From: Aselliscus stoliczkanus
Lineage: Eukaryota > Chordata > Mammalia > Chiroptera > Hipposideridae
Assembly (NCBI GenBank): GCA_033961575.1
Contig: CM066737.1
Span: forward strand, 65,554,771-65,618,770
Length of the DNA: 64,000 bases
Direction of reading: 5' to 3'
Both the position numbers and the translations under genes were made by a program. The notes under the pieces were generated by a model that did not search any database, was not told where the DNA came from, and saw only the letters and a program-made list of their open reading frames with translations. This document shows, one piece after another, positions 44,884-56,411 of the stretch (the stretch's first letter is position 1; the number at the start of each line of letters is the position of its first letter).

Positions 44884-45758
44884 ATGGGGAGACAAAGAAA
44901 CATAACACAAATAAAAGAACAGAAGAAACTTCCTGAATCAGTGGAAATAGAGGAAATAGAGGTAACCAACCTATCGGAGACAGAGTTCAGAACACTGATT
45001 ATTAGAATGTTCAAGGAAATTAATGAAAATATAAAGAAGGATAGAGAAATCATGAAAAGCAACCAGCTAGAACTTAAGAACACAATTACTGAATTAAATA
45101 ACAAACTTGATGGAATCACTAGCAGACTGGATGAAGCAGAAAATCGAATCAGTGACTTAGAAGACAAAATAGCAGAGATCACCCATGCGGTACAACAAAA
45201 AGAAAAAGAATGAAAAACATGGAAAATAGTTTAAGAGAGCTGGGGGACAACATCAGACGCAATAACCTAAGGGTCATTGGAGTACCAGAAGGAGAAGAGA
45301 GGGAGCAAGGGATTGAGAATATATTTGAAGTAATAATGTCTGAAAACTTCCCTAACCTGGCAAAGGACATTGAAATACAAGCCCAGGAAGTGCAGAGAGT
45401 TCCAAACAGGATGATTCCAAACAGGCCCACTCCAAGACACATTATAGTGAAAATGGCAAGGGTTAAGGACAAAGACAGAATCCTTAAAGCAGCAAGGGAA
45501 AGGCAGCAAGTTACTTACAAGGGTACCCCCATAAGATTATCAGCTGACTTTTCTACAGAAACTTTGCAGGCCAGAAGAGAGTGGCAGGAGGTTTTCAAAG
45601 TGATGAAAAATAAAGGCCTACAACCAAGATTGCTGTATCCAGCAAGGTTATCATTTAAAATCGAAGGCGAGATAAGGAGCTTTGCAGAAAAAAATAAGTT
45701 AAGAGAATTCATTACCACCAAGCCAGCTTTGCAGGAAATGCTAAAAGGGCTTCTTTAA
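44884..45758 (+). pseudogene. L1 ORF1 (RNA-binding chaperone), one frameshift
   Basis: ORF1p coats L1 RNA as a trimer and acts as a nucleic-acid chaperone. The first segment (109 codons, 44884-45213) starts MGRQRNITQIKEQKK. It contains a heptad-rich coiled coil from about residue 45 to 100 (LNNKLDGITSRLDEAENRISDLEDKI). The second (45210-45758) begins at the overlapping ATGA. It contains the RRM-like domain (NNLRVIGVPEGEEREQGIENIF, PNRPTPRHIIVKMARVKDKDRIL) and the C-terminal domain ending EMLKGLL. The frames differ by a single missing base in an A-rich run at about 45196-45210. Total coding length is about 291 codons, near the usual L1 ORF1p size. No nonsense codons occur otherwise. Confidence 0.93.
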
Positions 45759-45806
45759 GTAGAAGAGAAAAACAACCTATGAAAGACTACGAACACAAAT
45801 AAGAAA

Positions 45807-48800
45807 ATGGCAATAAATACACACATATCAATAATCACATTAAATGTAAATGGATTAAATGCTCCAATAAAAAGACATAGGGTGGCTGAATGGATAAGAA
45901 AGCAAGACCCCAGTATATGCTGTATACAAGAGACTCACCTCAGATCCAAAGACTCATACAGGCTGAAAGTAAAGGGATGGAGTAAAATATTTCATGCAAA
46001 TGGTACTGAGAAAAAAGCTGGAGTAGCGATACTTATATCAGATAAAATGGACTTTAAATTGAAGAATATAACAAAGGACAAAGAAGGACACTTCATAGTA
46101 ATGAAGGGACCGATCCAACAAGAGGACATAACTCTAGTAAACATCTATGCACCTAACATAGGAGCCCCTAAATATATAAAACAGATATTGTCAGACATAA
46201 AGACAGAGATCAACAGTAACACTATCATAGTAGGGGACTTCAACACCCCGCTGTCACTAATGGACAGATCCTCCAGACAGAAAATCAGTGTGGAAACAGC
46301 GACCTTAAATGACACATTAGACCAGCTGGATTTAACAGACATTTTCAGAGCATTTCATCCCAAAGCTACAGAATATACGTTCTTTTCAAGTGCACATGGA
46401 ACATTTTCTAAGATAGACCACATGTTAGGCCACAAAACAAGTCTCAATAAATTTAAGAAGATTGAAATCATTTCAACTGTATTCTCTGACCACAATGCTA
46501 TGAAACTAGAAATCAATTATAAGAAGAAATCTGGGAAGCTGACAAATAAATGGAGGCTAAACAATATGCTATTAAATAGTGAGTGGGTCACAAATGAGAT
46601 CAAGGAGGAAATCAAAAGATACCTCGAGACAAACGAAAATGAAAACACAACGACCCAAAATCTCTGGGATGCTGCGAAAGCAGTCCTAAGAGGGAAGTTT
46701 ATAGCAGTGCAGGCCTACCTAAAGAAGGAAGAAAAATCTCAAATCAACAGGTTATCCTTACACCTAAGGGAACTGGAAAAAGAACAGCAAAAGAGGCCCA
46801 AGGGGAGTACAAGAAAGGAGATAATAAAGACCAGAGCAGAAATAAACAATATAGAGAACAGAAAAACAATTCAAAAGATCAATGAAACCAAGAGTTGGTT
46901 TCTTGAGAAGATAAACAAAATTGACAAACCTCTAGCCAGGCTCATCAAAAAAAAAAAGAGAGAGGACTCAAATTAGCAAAATCAGGAATGAAAGAGGGGA
47001 AATGACTACAGACATCACAGAAATACAAAAAATTCTAAGAAATTACTATGAGCAACTATATGCCAACAAATTTGACAATCTGGATGAAATGGATAATTTT
47101 CTAGAAGCATACAACCTTCCAAAGCTAACGCAAGAAGAAACAGAAAATCTAAATACCCTGATTACTACCAAGGAAATTGAATCAGTAATTGACAAGCTCC
47201 CAAAAAACAAAAGCCCTGGACCAGACGGCTTCACAAGTGAATTTTATCAAACATTCAAAAAAGAACTATCACCTATTCTTCTCAAACTATTCCAAAAATT
47301 CCAGAAGGAGGGAAGGCTCCCAAACTCTTTTTATGAAGCCTCTATCACCCTGATTCCAAAACCAGATAAAGACATCACAAAAAAGGAAAACTACAGGCCA
47401 ATCTCCCTGATGAATATAGATGCAAAAATTCTCAATAAAATATTAGCAAACAGAATTCAGCAATATATTAAGAAGATCATACATCATGATCAAGTGGGAT
47501 TCATCCCTAGTGCGCAAGGCTGGTTCAACATCCGTAAATCAATTAATGTGATACACCACATCAACAAAATGAAGGATAAAGATCACATGGTCATTTCAAT
47601 AGATGCAGAAAAAGCATTTGACAAAATCCAACAGCCATTTATGTTAAAAACCCTTAGCAAAGTGGGAATACAGGGATCATATCTGAACATAATAAAAGCC
47701 ATATATGATAAACCTACAGCTAACATCATACTCAATGGGGAAAAGCTAAAACCATTCCCCTTAAGATCAGGAACAAGACAAGGCTGTCCACTTTCTCCTC
47801 TTTTATTCAACATAGTGCTGGAAGTTCTAGCCACAGCAATCAGACAACAAAAAAGAAATAAAAGGCATCCAAATTGGCAAGGAAGAAGTAAAATTGTCAT
47901 TATATGCAGATGACATGATACTGTATATAGAGAACCCCAAAGACTCCATCAAAAAACTATTGGAACTGATAGACGAATTCAGTAAAGTAGCAGGATATAA
48001 AATCAATGTTCAGAAATCGGTGGCATTTGCATATACCAATAATAAACTAATGGAAAGAGAAATTAAGAAAACTGTCCCATTTACAATTGCGTCAAGAACT
48101 ATAAAATACCTAGGAATAAATTTAACCAAAGAAGTGAAAGATCTGTACTCAGAAAATTATAAGACACTGAAGAAAGAAATCATAGAAGATACAAATAAAT
48201 GGAAACACCTACCATGCTCATGGATAGGAAGAATTAATATAGTTAAAATGTCCATACTGCCTAAAGCAATATATAGATTCAATGCAATTCCTATCAAACT
48301 ACCAAGGGCATTTTTCACAGAAATAGAAAATATAATCCTAAAGTTTATATGGAATCATAAAAGACCCAGAATAGCCTCGGCAATTCTGAGGAATAAAAAC
48401 AAAGTCGGGGGGATCACGCTACCAGACATCAAAACCTACTACAAGGCCACAGTAATCAAGACAGTTTGGTATTGGCATAAAAACAGGCACATCGATCAGT
48501 GGAACAGAATAGAGAGCCCAGAAATAAATCCAAGCATTTACGGACAGTTAATCTATGACAAGGGAAGCAAGAATTTACACTGGAGTAAAGATAGTCTATT
48601 CAATAAATGGTGCTGGGAAAATTGGACTGACACATGCAAAAAAATGAAACTGGATCATCTCCTTACGCCTTATACAAGAACAAATTCAAAATGGATTAAA
48701 GACTTAAATGTAAGACCTGAAACCATAAAAATCCTAAATGAAAATATAGGGAGTACATTTGCAGACATTACCCGGAGCAATATTTTTACTGATACATCCC

Positions 48801-49628
48801 TACGGGCAAGAGAAGTAAAAGAAAAAATGAACATATGGGATTATATCAGACTTAAAAGTTTTTCACAACAAAGGAAACCATTAATAAAACAAAAAGGAAG
48901 CCTACTGAATGGGAGAATATATTTGCCAACGATATATCTGATAAGGGGTTAATATCCAAAATTTATAAAACACTCATGAAACTCAACACCAAAACAAACA
49001 ACCCAATTAAAAAATGGGCAGAAGATATGAAGAGACATTTCTCTAAAGAGGACATACAGATGGCCAACAGGCATATGAAAAAAGTTCAGCCTCACTGGTC
49101 ATTAGGGAAATGCAAATAAAAACCACCATGAGATACCACCTCACTCCAGTCAGAATGGCTATCATCAACAAATCAACAAACAACAAGTGCTGGCGGGGCT
49201 GTGGGGAAAAGGGGACCCTGCTGCACTGTTGGTGGGACTGCAGATTGGTGCAGCCACTATGGAAGTCAGTATGGAGGTATCTTAAAGAACTGGAAATAGA
49301 GCTACCTTTTGACCCAGCAATTCCACTCCTAGGTATTTATCCTGAAAAAACCAAGACACTTATTCAAAAAAAGTTATGCACCCCGATGTTCATAGCAGCA
49401 CAATTTACAATAGCTAAGACTTGGAAACAACCAAAATGCCCGTCAGTAGATGACTGGATTAAGAAACTGTGGTATATTTATACAATGGAGTATTACTCCG
49501 CTATAAAGAAGAATGAAATCGTGCCATTTGCAATGATATGGATGGACCTAGAGACTATAATGTTGAGTGAAATAAGTCAGTCAGAGAAGGACAAATACCA
49601 TATGATCTCACTCATATGTGGAATATGA
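45807..49628 (+). pseudogene. L1 ORF2 (endonuclease-reverse transcriptase), four frameshifts
   Basis: ORF2p nicks target DNA and copies L1 RNA by target-primed reverse transcription. Segment 1 (45807-46976) is the endonuclease: LNVNG at residues 12-16, QETH at 41-44, GDFN at 143-146 and SDHN at 227-230, so all key catalytic motifs are present. Segment 2 (47002-47913) holds the first RT blocks: [33 protein letters not shown] and [19 protein letters not shown]. Segment 3 (47894-48952) holds the catalytic YADD at about 47900-47914 and the thumb region. A stretch without its own ATG (48901-49085) links to segment 4 (49110-49628), which has the Cys-rich motif [18 protein letters not shown]. The shifts lie at about 46946-46957 (A11), 47846-47853 (A6), 48890-48897 (A5) and 49078-49084 (A6). 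Each is one base. Confidence 0.95.
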
Positions 49629-50149
49629 AAAACTGTATGAATGAGCAAAGTAAACAAACTGTCTCATAGATATAGAGGAAAAACCAGGGTTGCTAATTTG
49701 GAGAGGAATGGGGATGAGGGAGAAGGGGAAGGGATTAGACAGCAAAAATAGGCAACTACAATATTGCTACTGGGATAGGAAAAACAGTTTGGGGAATATA
49801 ATTAATAATGTTGTAAATATTCTGTGGAATGTCAGATGATCATAGGTCTTGTTAGGGAGACCATTTCATGGATGGAGTAGAGGTTTGATCACTGCACTGT
49901 ATTACTAAAGTGGAGGTGGTATACCTACTGTAATTGAATATATATAGATAGTCACGGGATGTGGATTATACTGTGGAAGAGAGTCAGAGGAAGAGTAATA
50001 GATATATATGATATGGGGGTGTGTGGGGTGGTGTATTGGGGGTGGGGGGTTTGTCACTTTGAGGGGTAAAATGTATAACTATTGCACTGTGTTGTACACC
50101 TGAAACTAATTAAAAATAAATAAATAAATAAAAAAAAAAAAAAAAAAAA
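49629..50149 (+). other. L1 3'UTR with G-rich tract and poly-A tail
   Basis: The 520-bp 3'UTR matches the copy at 38020-38506. A G-rich segment at about 50014-50052 has several G-runs of 3-6 with short T spacers, a candidate G-quadruplex. The end is 'gttgtacacctgaaactaat', then (AAAT)n and A22 or so. AATAAA-like units occur in the AAAT run. Confidence 0.88.
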
Positions 50150-50164
50150 AAATGTTCAAGAAAG
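50150..50164. repeat. Right TSD of the full-length L1
   Basis: 'aatgttcaagaaag' follows the poly-A run; the first A cannot be separated from the tail. Confidence 0.92.
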
Positions 50165-50535
50165 TTAACACAGACTTTGTTAGGGTAAATCCTGCAAGAC
50201 TTGACAAATTGTAAGGTGAACATGAGGCAAAAGAAGAAGGGAGAGAAATCCAAAATTTTCCTCATTTGGATTCACCAGTTATGTTCAAGGCTGTTCTGAG
50301 TACCATTGGGAGAAACCTCAATCAAGTTCTAGGGGATGTGACATAAAAATAGAAACCAGGATCAAAACTGAAAAATGTAGCCCATTAAATAGATTAGAAG
50401 ATGATTCATCTTAATGACTCAGGCCAGGCAAACAAAGAAACTATAAGAAATGGGCTTGGAAATTAACACGGTACCTGTATTATCACTGCTAGCATACAAA
50501 GATATTGCACATTTTTTAGAAAACTATATTTGCCT

Positions 50536-50723
50536 TAAATTTTTATATTTATTTATTTATTTATTTATTTATTTATTATTTATTTATTTATTTATTTTTT
50601 AGCTGAGCCATCCTGTCACCTGTTGGCAGCTCAGCTGGGGCTGGAAATTGAATTGGCGATCCTGTTGCTCAGAGCTTGCACTCTTGAGTGAGCTCTTAAC
50701 CAATTGAGCCACTTGGCTGGCCC
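50536..50723 (-). mobile_element. tRNA-derived SINE, type B, antisense, with (ATTT)n tail
   Basis: The (TTTA)n run at 50536-50600 is the inverted A/T-rich tail. Then come 'agctgagccatcctgtcacc', the GAGCT body and the inverted head ending 'gagccacttggctggccc'. It is somewhat more diverged than the other two type B copies. The TSD is unclear. Confidence 0.85.
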
Positions 50724-50724
50724 T

Positions 50725-52835
50725 TAATTTTTTATTAAACCATCATTTTCAATAAGTTAATTAGTGGTCTTCTACTTCTTCTTTGTGTAGCTGTTTCTTG
50801 TCTGATTAGAGACCCTCTGACAATACATTAATGACAAATAGAGGGTCCAACTATCATCGGGTCCTAGAATCACTGGACCAAAGGGTATAATGTGACAGTT
50901 TCAACATAGATATATAGTGTGTTTTAGCCACAGTGACACTTTGCCTTCTCTGTAATGCCATGGGGAAAATTCCAATAAAAATCAAAAAGAAAAGGAAAAA
51001 TTATTCCCAATACTCCCATAGAAATTGTTTCCCAAGAACTAGAAAAAAAATGTTATTTATCATAAAAGGCAATAACATTTGAAAGCATATCAGTGAAAAC
51101 TTTACTCTTAAATATGTATCTGTAACCTCTTCCATTTCTTAGAACAAACGGCACAGGTACAATAAAATCCTACAATGTGTGACCATAGTTTCCTGTGAAA
51201 CTTCACATTCTTTTCAAATAAACAGTTGCATAGTGGACTCCAATGACTGTTATGAGCATTTTGTACCTAATAGAGAGGTGACCAGAAGCCATCTCTAAAT
51301 TAAATTACCAATAACTATATATTCAATATATCATCATTTATTTATTTTTTGCTAGAGAGTCATCCTTTTTAATAACTAAAACTTAAGTCATTATAAAAGA
51401 ATTGAATAAAAATTTAGCCAACCTTATTGGGTTGTTTATTATTTTAAAAATTCCAACTAAAATCAAAGGAAATGTTATCCAGTTCAAACAGAATTTCAAT
51501 TTAGCTATCTAAATATTATCTGAAGAGTCACATGTCTATTACTGCAAAAGATAGTGATTAATATTTGCATTCAAATACATTTTGCCACCATATGGAGATA
51601 ATTAATATATTATTCACAAATTACACTTCTAAAATTAACACATTCACACAGTAATATTGCATTTTTAAAGTTTTTGAAAGGCTAATGTAAGAACAGAGCA
51701 TAAACAGAGGTGAATCTAAAATTTTCCAGAGCTCTGGAGTTAAGATCAATAATTAACAGTTGAAGCAGTGATTAAAATTTAAGATCAACATTTAAGTAGT
51801 TCCATATTTAATCCACTAATTTATTTCCTTTTCCCTAGAGCATCCATTTTGGTTCATGTAATTTCCAACTTGTGACTCATTACTGATGTGGACAGAAAAG
51901 TATCTTTAGTAGTCTGTCAAAACTGTATATATTCTCTTCTTGCTTTTATTCTAAGGATTCTGTTTCCATTCTGTACCAGAGGCTTCTGTTCTGTATTCTT
52001 TTTCCATGATCTATGAAACAGATGTGTGCCTCTGATGATGTAATGACATTTCTTTCTTATGCAGGGTGTCTATCAAACAAGTAGGTGCAGTGGAGAACTG
52101 AGATAGCTATCTAAGTATCCTTCTAATATTATCTGGATAACTGCCTATATTCTTCCCACACTTTTAGGTTCCCTTTCAAGTTCTTCTGGCTGGTTCTTCA
52201 GCTAGGCAGAAGCAATGATTTGATTCATTTCAATTAATAAACTCTATTTTATAAATCATGAAAATGACCCATTCACCTAGCCATGATTCTGTTGCTTTAC
52301 CAAGTCAAGTTCAATGATAATCAAGTTATTTTGTGGTCAATTTTACTTTTAAGGAGGTTTACCCACTGGTTCATTCATCACTGTAATACAACTGAGGTGC
52401 CATTTGTTATTTTTGATAGTTTCTTACTGGTCACATAGGTAGAATACATAATACATTTAGTTTTTGTATTTTTTATTGATTCATTTGAAACCTAATTTAG
52501 GATTGGTATGTAGCTCATTATTAACAGAAAATTGTGCAGATGCATCCTTTTTAGAATTAGTAAGACATTGATTGGTTTCTACCTGATGATGATATTGATT
52601 CGTTATTTACTTAAATATAAACCTAAGACACACAAGACCGTGAGGAAATAGATACCACATAAAGCCATATAAAACAAACAAAAAGCAAAATTATGTAGCC
52701 TTCCAAATGTAAAATAAGTGCACAAGTGTACATTAAAACTGTTGGCTGTCATACTTGAGGGAAAGCTCTGTAGTTTTGCTATTATGTTCAAGTAACAGAT
52801 CTAAAACTATTAAATTTATCTGTTTCTTCTAGGTT
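50725..52835. other. ~2.1 kb with no assignable feature
   Basis: The longest stretch without a recognisable repeat, AT-rich. No splice-bounded exon or RNA gene is visible. Open frames are at most 62 codons. Confidence 0.55.
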
Positions 52836-52839
52836 ATCC

Positions 52840-53510
52840 AGCTTGTTTGGTGTATAATTGTTCATAGTAGTCTCTTATGATCCTTTGTACTTGTGTACTA
52901 TCAGTTGTAATATATATTCTTTCATTTATAATTTGATTTGCATCTTCTTACTTTCCTCTTAGTCTAGCTAAGTGTTTGTCAATTTTGTTCATCCTTACAA
53001 AAATAAAAATCTTAGTTTTGTTGAACTTTTTCATTGTCTTTCTAGTCACTTGTTTCATTTATTTTTGCTCTAATAATTAACAGTTTCTTCCTTTTGCTAA
53101 GTTTAAGCTTAGTTTACTCTTCTCTTTCTAGTTCTGTAAGATGTTAAGTTAGGTTGTTTATTTAAGAATTTCTTTTTCTTTTTTTTTTTTGAGGGCAGTG
53201 TCACTGGCCCTCAGATGTGGGACCCGAACCGGGGCCGCTGGCTTCCTAAGCCAGCGCTTAACCATCACGCCACCCGGCCAGCCCAAGAATTTCTTTTTCT
53301 TAATGCAGGTGCTTATCAGTATAAACTTTCCTTTTAGAACTGCTTTTGTGCATCCCATAAGTTTTGGTATTATGTATTTCTATTTTTCTTTGTCTCAAGA
53401 TATTTTTATTTGCTTTTATCATTTCTTCATTGACCCATTGGTTGTTCAGGGGTGTGCTGTTTGATTACCACATATTTGTGAATTTTCTAATTTTCCTCCC
53501 ATTATTGACA
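52840..53510 (-). mobile_element. Old L1 ORF2 fragment, antisense, split by a SINE
   Basis: 'gtctcttatgatcctttgta', 'agctaagtgtttgtcaattt' and 'agttctgtaagatgttaagt' lie before the SINE. 'gcatcccataagttttggta' and 'cattggttgttcaggggtgt' lie after it. These are the standard antisense blocks of the L1 ORF2 mid region. Confidence 0.85.
53181..53284 (-). mobile_element. tRNA-derived SINE, short form, antisense
   Basis: Poly-T, 'gagggcagtgtcactggccc', inverted head ending 'cacccggccagccc'. The perfect 17-bp TSD 'aagaatttctttttctt' is at 53164-53180 and 53285-53301. Confidence 0.95.
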
Positions 53511-53689
53511 GCCCACGTGAGCCACCACAGACAGCATACTAATATCAGCAGCCAGGTCAACTCTGTTGGATTGGGAGAAGATGCACAACCTTAAACACTT
53601 GAGCCCTGCCCTGAAGACAACACCACCCTAGGTTAAAACAAGTGGGAGGCTCTCAGTACTCAGCCTGGCTTTCCAGGACTTAGAAAAGG

Positions 53690-54180
53690 CATACCGTCCT
53701 GCCAATTGTAACAACATGGATGAACCTGGAGGACATTAAGCTACATGAAATAAACTAGACACAGAAAGACAAGTACTGTATGATCTTAGTTATATGTGGA
53801 ATCTAAAATAGTCAAACTCCTAGAAGCAGAGAATAGAATGGTGGTTGCCGGGAGGGGAATTGGAGAGGTGATGGTCAAAGGATACAAAGTTTCAGTCATA
53901 TAAGATATGTTCTGGAGATCTACCATAGAACATAGTGCCTATAGCTAAAAATACTGTACTATATACTTAAAATTTGCAAAGAGGGTAGATCTTATGTTAA
54001 ATGTTAACAGTCTCACACACACACACAATGTTAACACACACACATACACACAATAATAGAGGGTGGGAGGAAACTTTGGGAGGTGATAGATACGTTGTAT
54101 ACAGTAAATATGTATAGCTTTTTACATGTCAACCATATATCAATGAAGTGGTTTAAAATAAAATAAAACTGGAAAAACCT
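53690..54180 (+). mobile_element. Old L1 3' end, sense
   Basis: 'caacatggatgaacctggag', 'gtactgtatgatcttagtta', 'gaatggtggttgccgggagg' and 'catatatcaatgaagtggtt' plus an A-rich tail follow the L1 3'UTR order. A (CA)n insertion lies at 54013-54052. Confidence 0.82.
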
Positions 54181-54229
54181 TTACTAAAATAAATCTGAAA
54201 ATATTAACAAATTTGTAATAAAAATAAAG

Positions 54230-56401
54230 TTTATGGCAGAAAATGCAAACAATAAACAAAATTTAAAGTAAAAAATATTTTCTACTCTTTTCCCTGTCCC
54301 TCCCCAGAGAAATCTACTGCAAACAATTTGTGTGTGCATCATGCTAAATAATATATAAATATTGCAAACATAGATATAAATATAAATATATACATACCAT
54401 ATGCAAATTTACTAGATACCCAGGCTTTATATATACATATATGTGTATATTTATACATATATATCTATATCTATTTCTATTATATATGTCTGTATCTATA
54501 TGTCTGTCTATATCTATATCTGTATCTGTATCTGTATCTATATCTATATCTATATCATCAAACAAGGACTGTCCCATCCAGATTATTATATAAACTGATT
54601 TTTTTTTACATAATGTATTGTGGACATATTTCTGTACCAATATGTATAGATCACTCTAATTCTTTTTAAAGGCTATTAGTATTCATTTTTATGGGCATAC
54701 TATAACTTATGTTATCAATCACCCATTTACAGACAAGTTATTTACAACTTTTATTATGACAAGTAATGGAATCATACTTGCACAGGTATATTGATGTACA
54801 TTTGTGAGTTTATCTCACAATGATAAACCAGAGCAACTTTGTAATGGTGAAAAGCATAGGAAATTTTTGAATTTAAATTGAAATATATTGACAAATTACC
54901 CTCTAAGATTGAACCAATATGTAATTCTACAAAGAATATATGAGTGTCTGTTTTCATACATCCTCGACAAATTTAGGTATTTTAAGCTTTTTTTATTTTA
55001 TCACTGAAATTAAAATGGTATCTCATCATTGGTTTTAATTTGATTTAACTAACTAATGATTGATGGTGAGCAAATTTTCAAATATTTATTGTCTGTTGGT
55101 ATTTATTTTTCTATAACTCTTTGAACATACCCTTTGCCCCATTTTTCTATTGTATTATATTGTTATTTTTCAGTTTATAAGAGATCTTTGCTCACTCAGG
55201 AAAATTTACTTGAAGTACACCATTTTTCAGTTTGTCATTTGACACTTCAATGGTATTTTTCAATTAAATACGTTTTTAATTTTTATTAGTCGATTTTATT
55301 AGTACTTTATTTATGGCTTCTGAACCTGATGATATCATTCCTCAGGCAAAATTAAAAAGAAAAATGTCTACATTTACTTCTAGTAGACTTTGTTTTATTT
55401 TAACAACTTTATTGAGGTATAAATTACTTACAATAAAATGCATATTTGAAAAGTATACACTTTGATAAGTTTTTAAATATGTATACACCTGTGAAACCAT
55501 CTCCACAATCAAAATAGTAAACATATCCATTACCCATAAAACTTTCCAAATAACCCTTGGTAATCCATCCTTCCTGTCCCTCCACCTCCCATTCCCAGGA
55601 AAGCAACTATATGCTTTATCACTATAGATTAATTTGCATTTCTGGAATTTTATATAAACAAACACTTTCAACATATGCTTTATTTTTTTGGCCTAGATAC
55701 TTTCACTCAGCACAATTATTTTGAGATTCATCCAAGTTGTTTTGTGTAGCAATAGTTCATTGCTTTGTATTGCTAAGTTGCATTCCATTGTATGAATGTA
55801 AAACAATTGGTTGTCCATTCACCTGTTGATGCACATTTGGGTTGTTTCCATTTTGGGTTATTACAGAGAAATCTGTAAAATGTACAAGTCCTTTGTGGAC
55901 ATATGCTGTCATTTATTTGGATAAATATCTAAAAGTGGAATGGCAGAATCATAATGTAGGTATATATTTAACATTTAAGAAACTGCCCAAATATTTTCCA
56001 AGGTAATTGCAGAATTTTATATCCCAACTATTACAGAATTTTATATCCCAACTAGTTCCAGTTGCTCTGCATCCTCACCAGCATTTGGTATGTCACTCCT
56101 TATAATTTTGGAATGTATGTAGTAATATCATATTGTGGGTTTAATTTCTATGTCTCTAAAGAATAATGATATTTTAAAATAAAGCTTATTTTCACATGCA
56201 TATTATCACTTGTATAATTCTTTGATGATTATTTTTTAATTTTTTGCCCATTTAAAAAACATTGGTAGTTTTCTTCAATTAAGTTTTAGATTACTTTACA
56301 TATTCTGGATACAAGTCCTTCATTAGCTATATGATTTTCAAGTACTTTCTCTGAGTCCACAGCTTGTAATTTCATTCTCTTACATTTGTCTTTCAAAAAA
56401 C
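54230..56401 (-). mobile_element. Old L1 (L1M-type), antisense, left part
   Basis: Antisense L1 blocks: 'gtggacatatttctgtacca', 'tgatggtgagcaaattttc', 'aacaactttattgaggtata', 'gcattccattgtatgaatgt' and 'gttttagattactttacata'. The sequence stops at 56401 where the younger L1 is inserted and resumes at 58577. Confidence 0.78.
54425..54558. repeat. (TATC/TATCTG)n microsatellite
   Basis: 'tatatctatatctg' hexamer and dodecamer units over about 130 bp. The IDIDTDTD peptides in the antisense frame are artefacts of it. Confidence 0.92.
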
Positions 56402-56411
56402 AGAAGTTCTT

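Larger units (their letters stand above)
42074..50149 (+). mobile_element. Full-length L1 retrotransposon (~8.1 kb) with TSD
   Basis: The element begins with a G-run and 'aggggcaagatggcggctgt', the YY1-type start of L1 promoters. It contains a 5'UTR of about 2.8 kb, ORF1 (44884-45758), a 48-bp spacer, ORF2 (45807-49628), a G-rich 3'UTR and a poly-A tail. The direct repeat 'aatgttcaagaaag' lies at about 42060-42073 and 50151-50164. Structure and TSD show a complete insertion with no 5' truncation. I see no in-frame base-substitution stop in either ORF; the frames are broken only by five single-base slips in A-runs. It is therefore a recent insertion, close in sequence to an active element. Active L1 supplies the machinery that also mobilises SINEs. 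Confidence 0.96.

Noticed and set aside
54344..54640. A protein-like Asp-Ile/Asp-Thr repeat frame
   Set aside because: It is a direct translation of the (TATC)n microsatellite.
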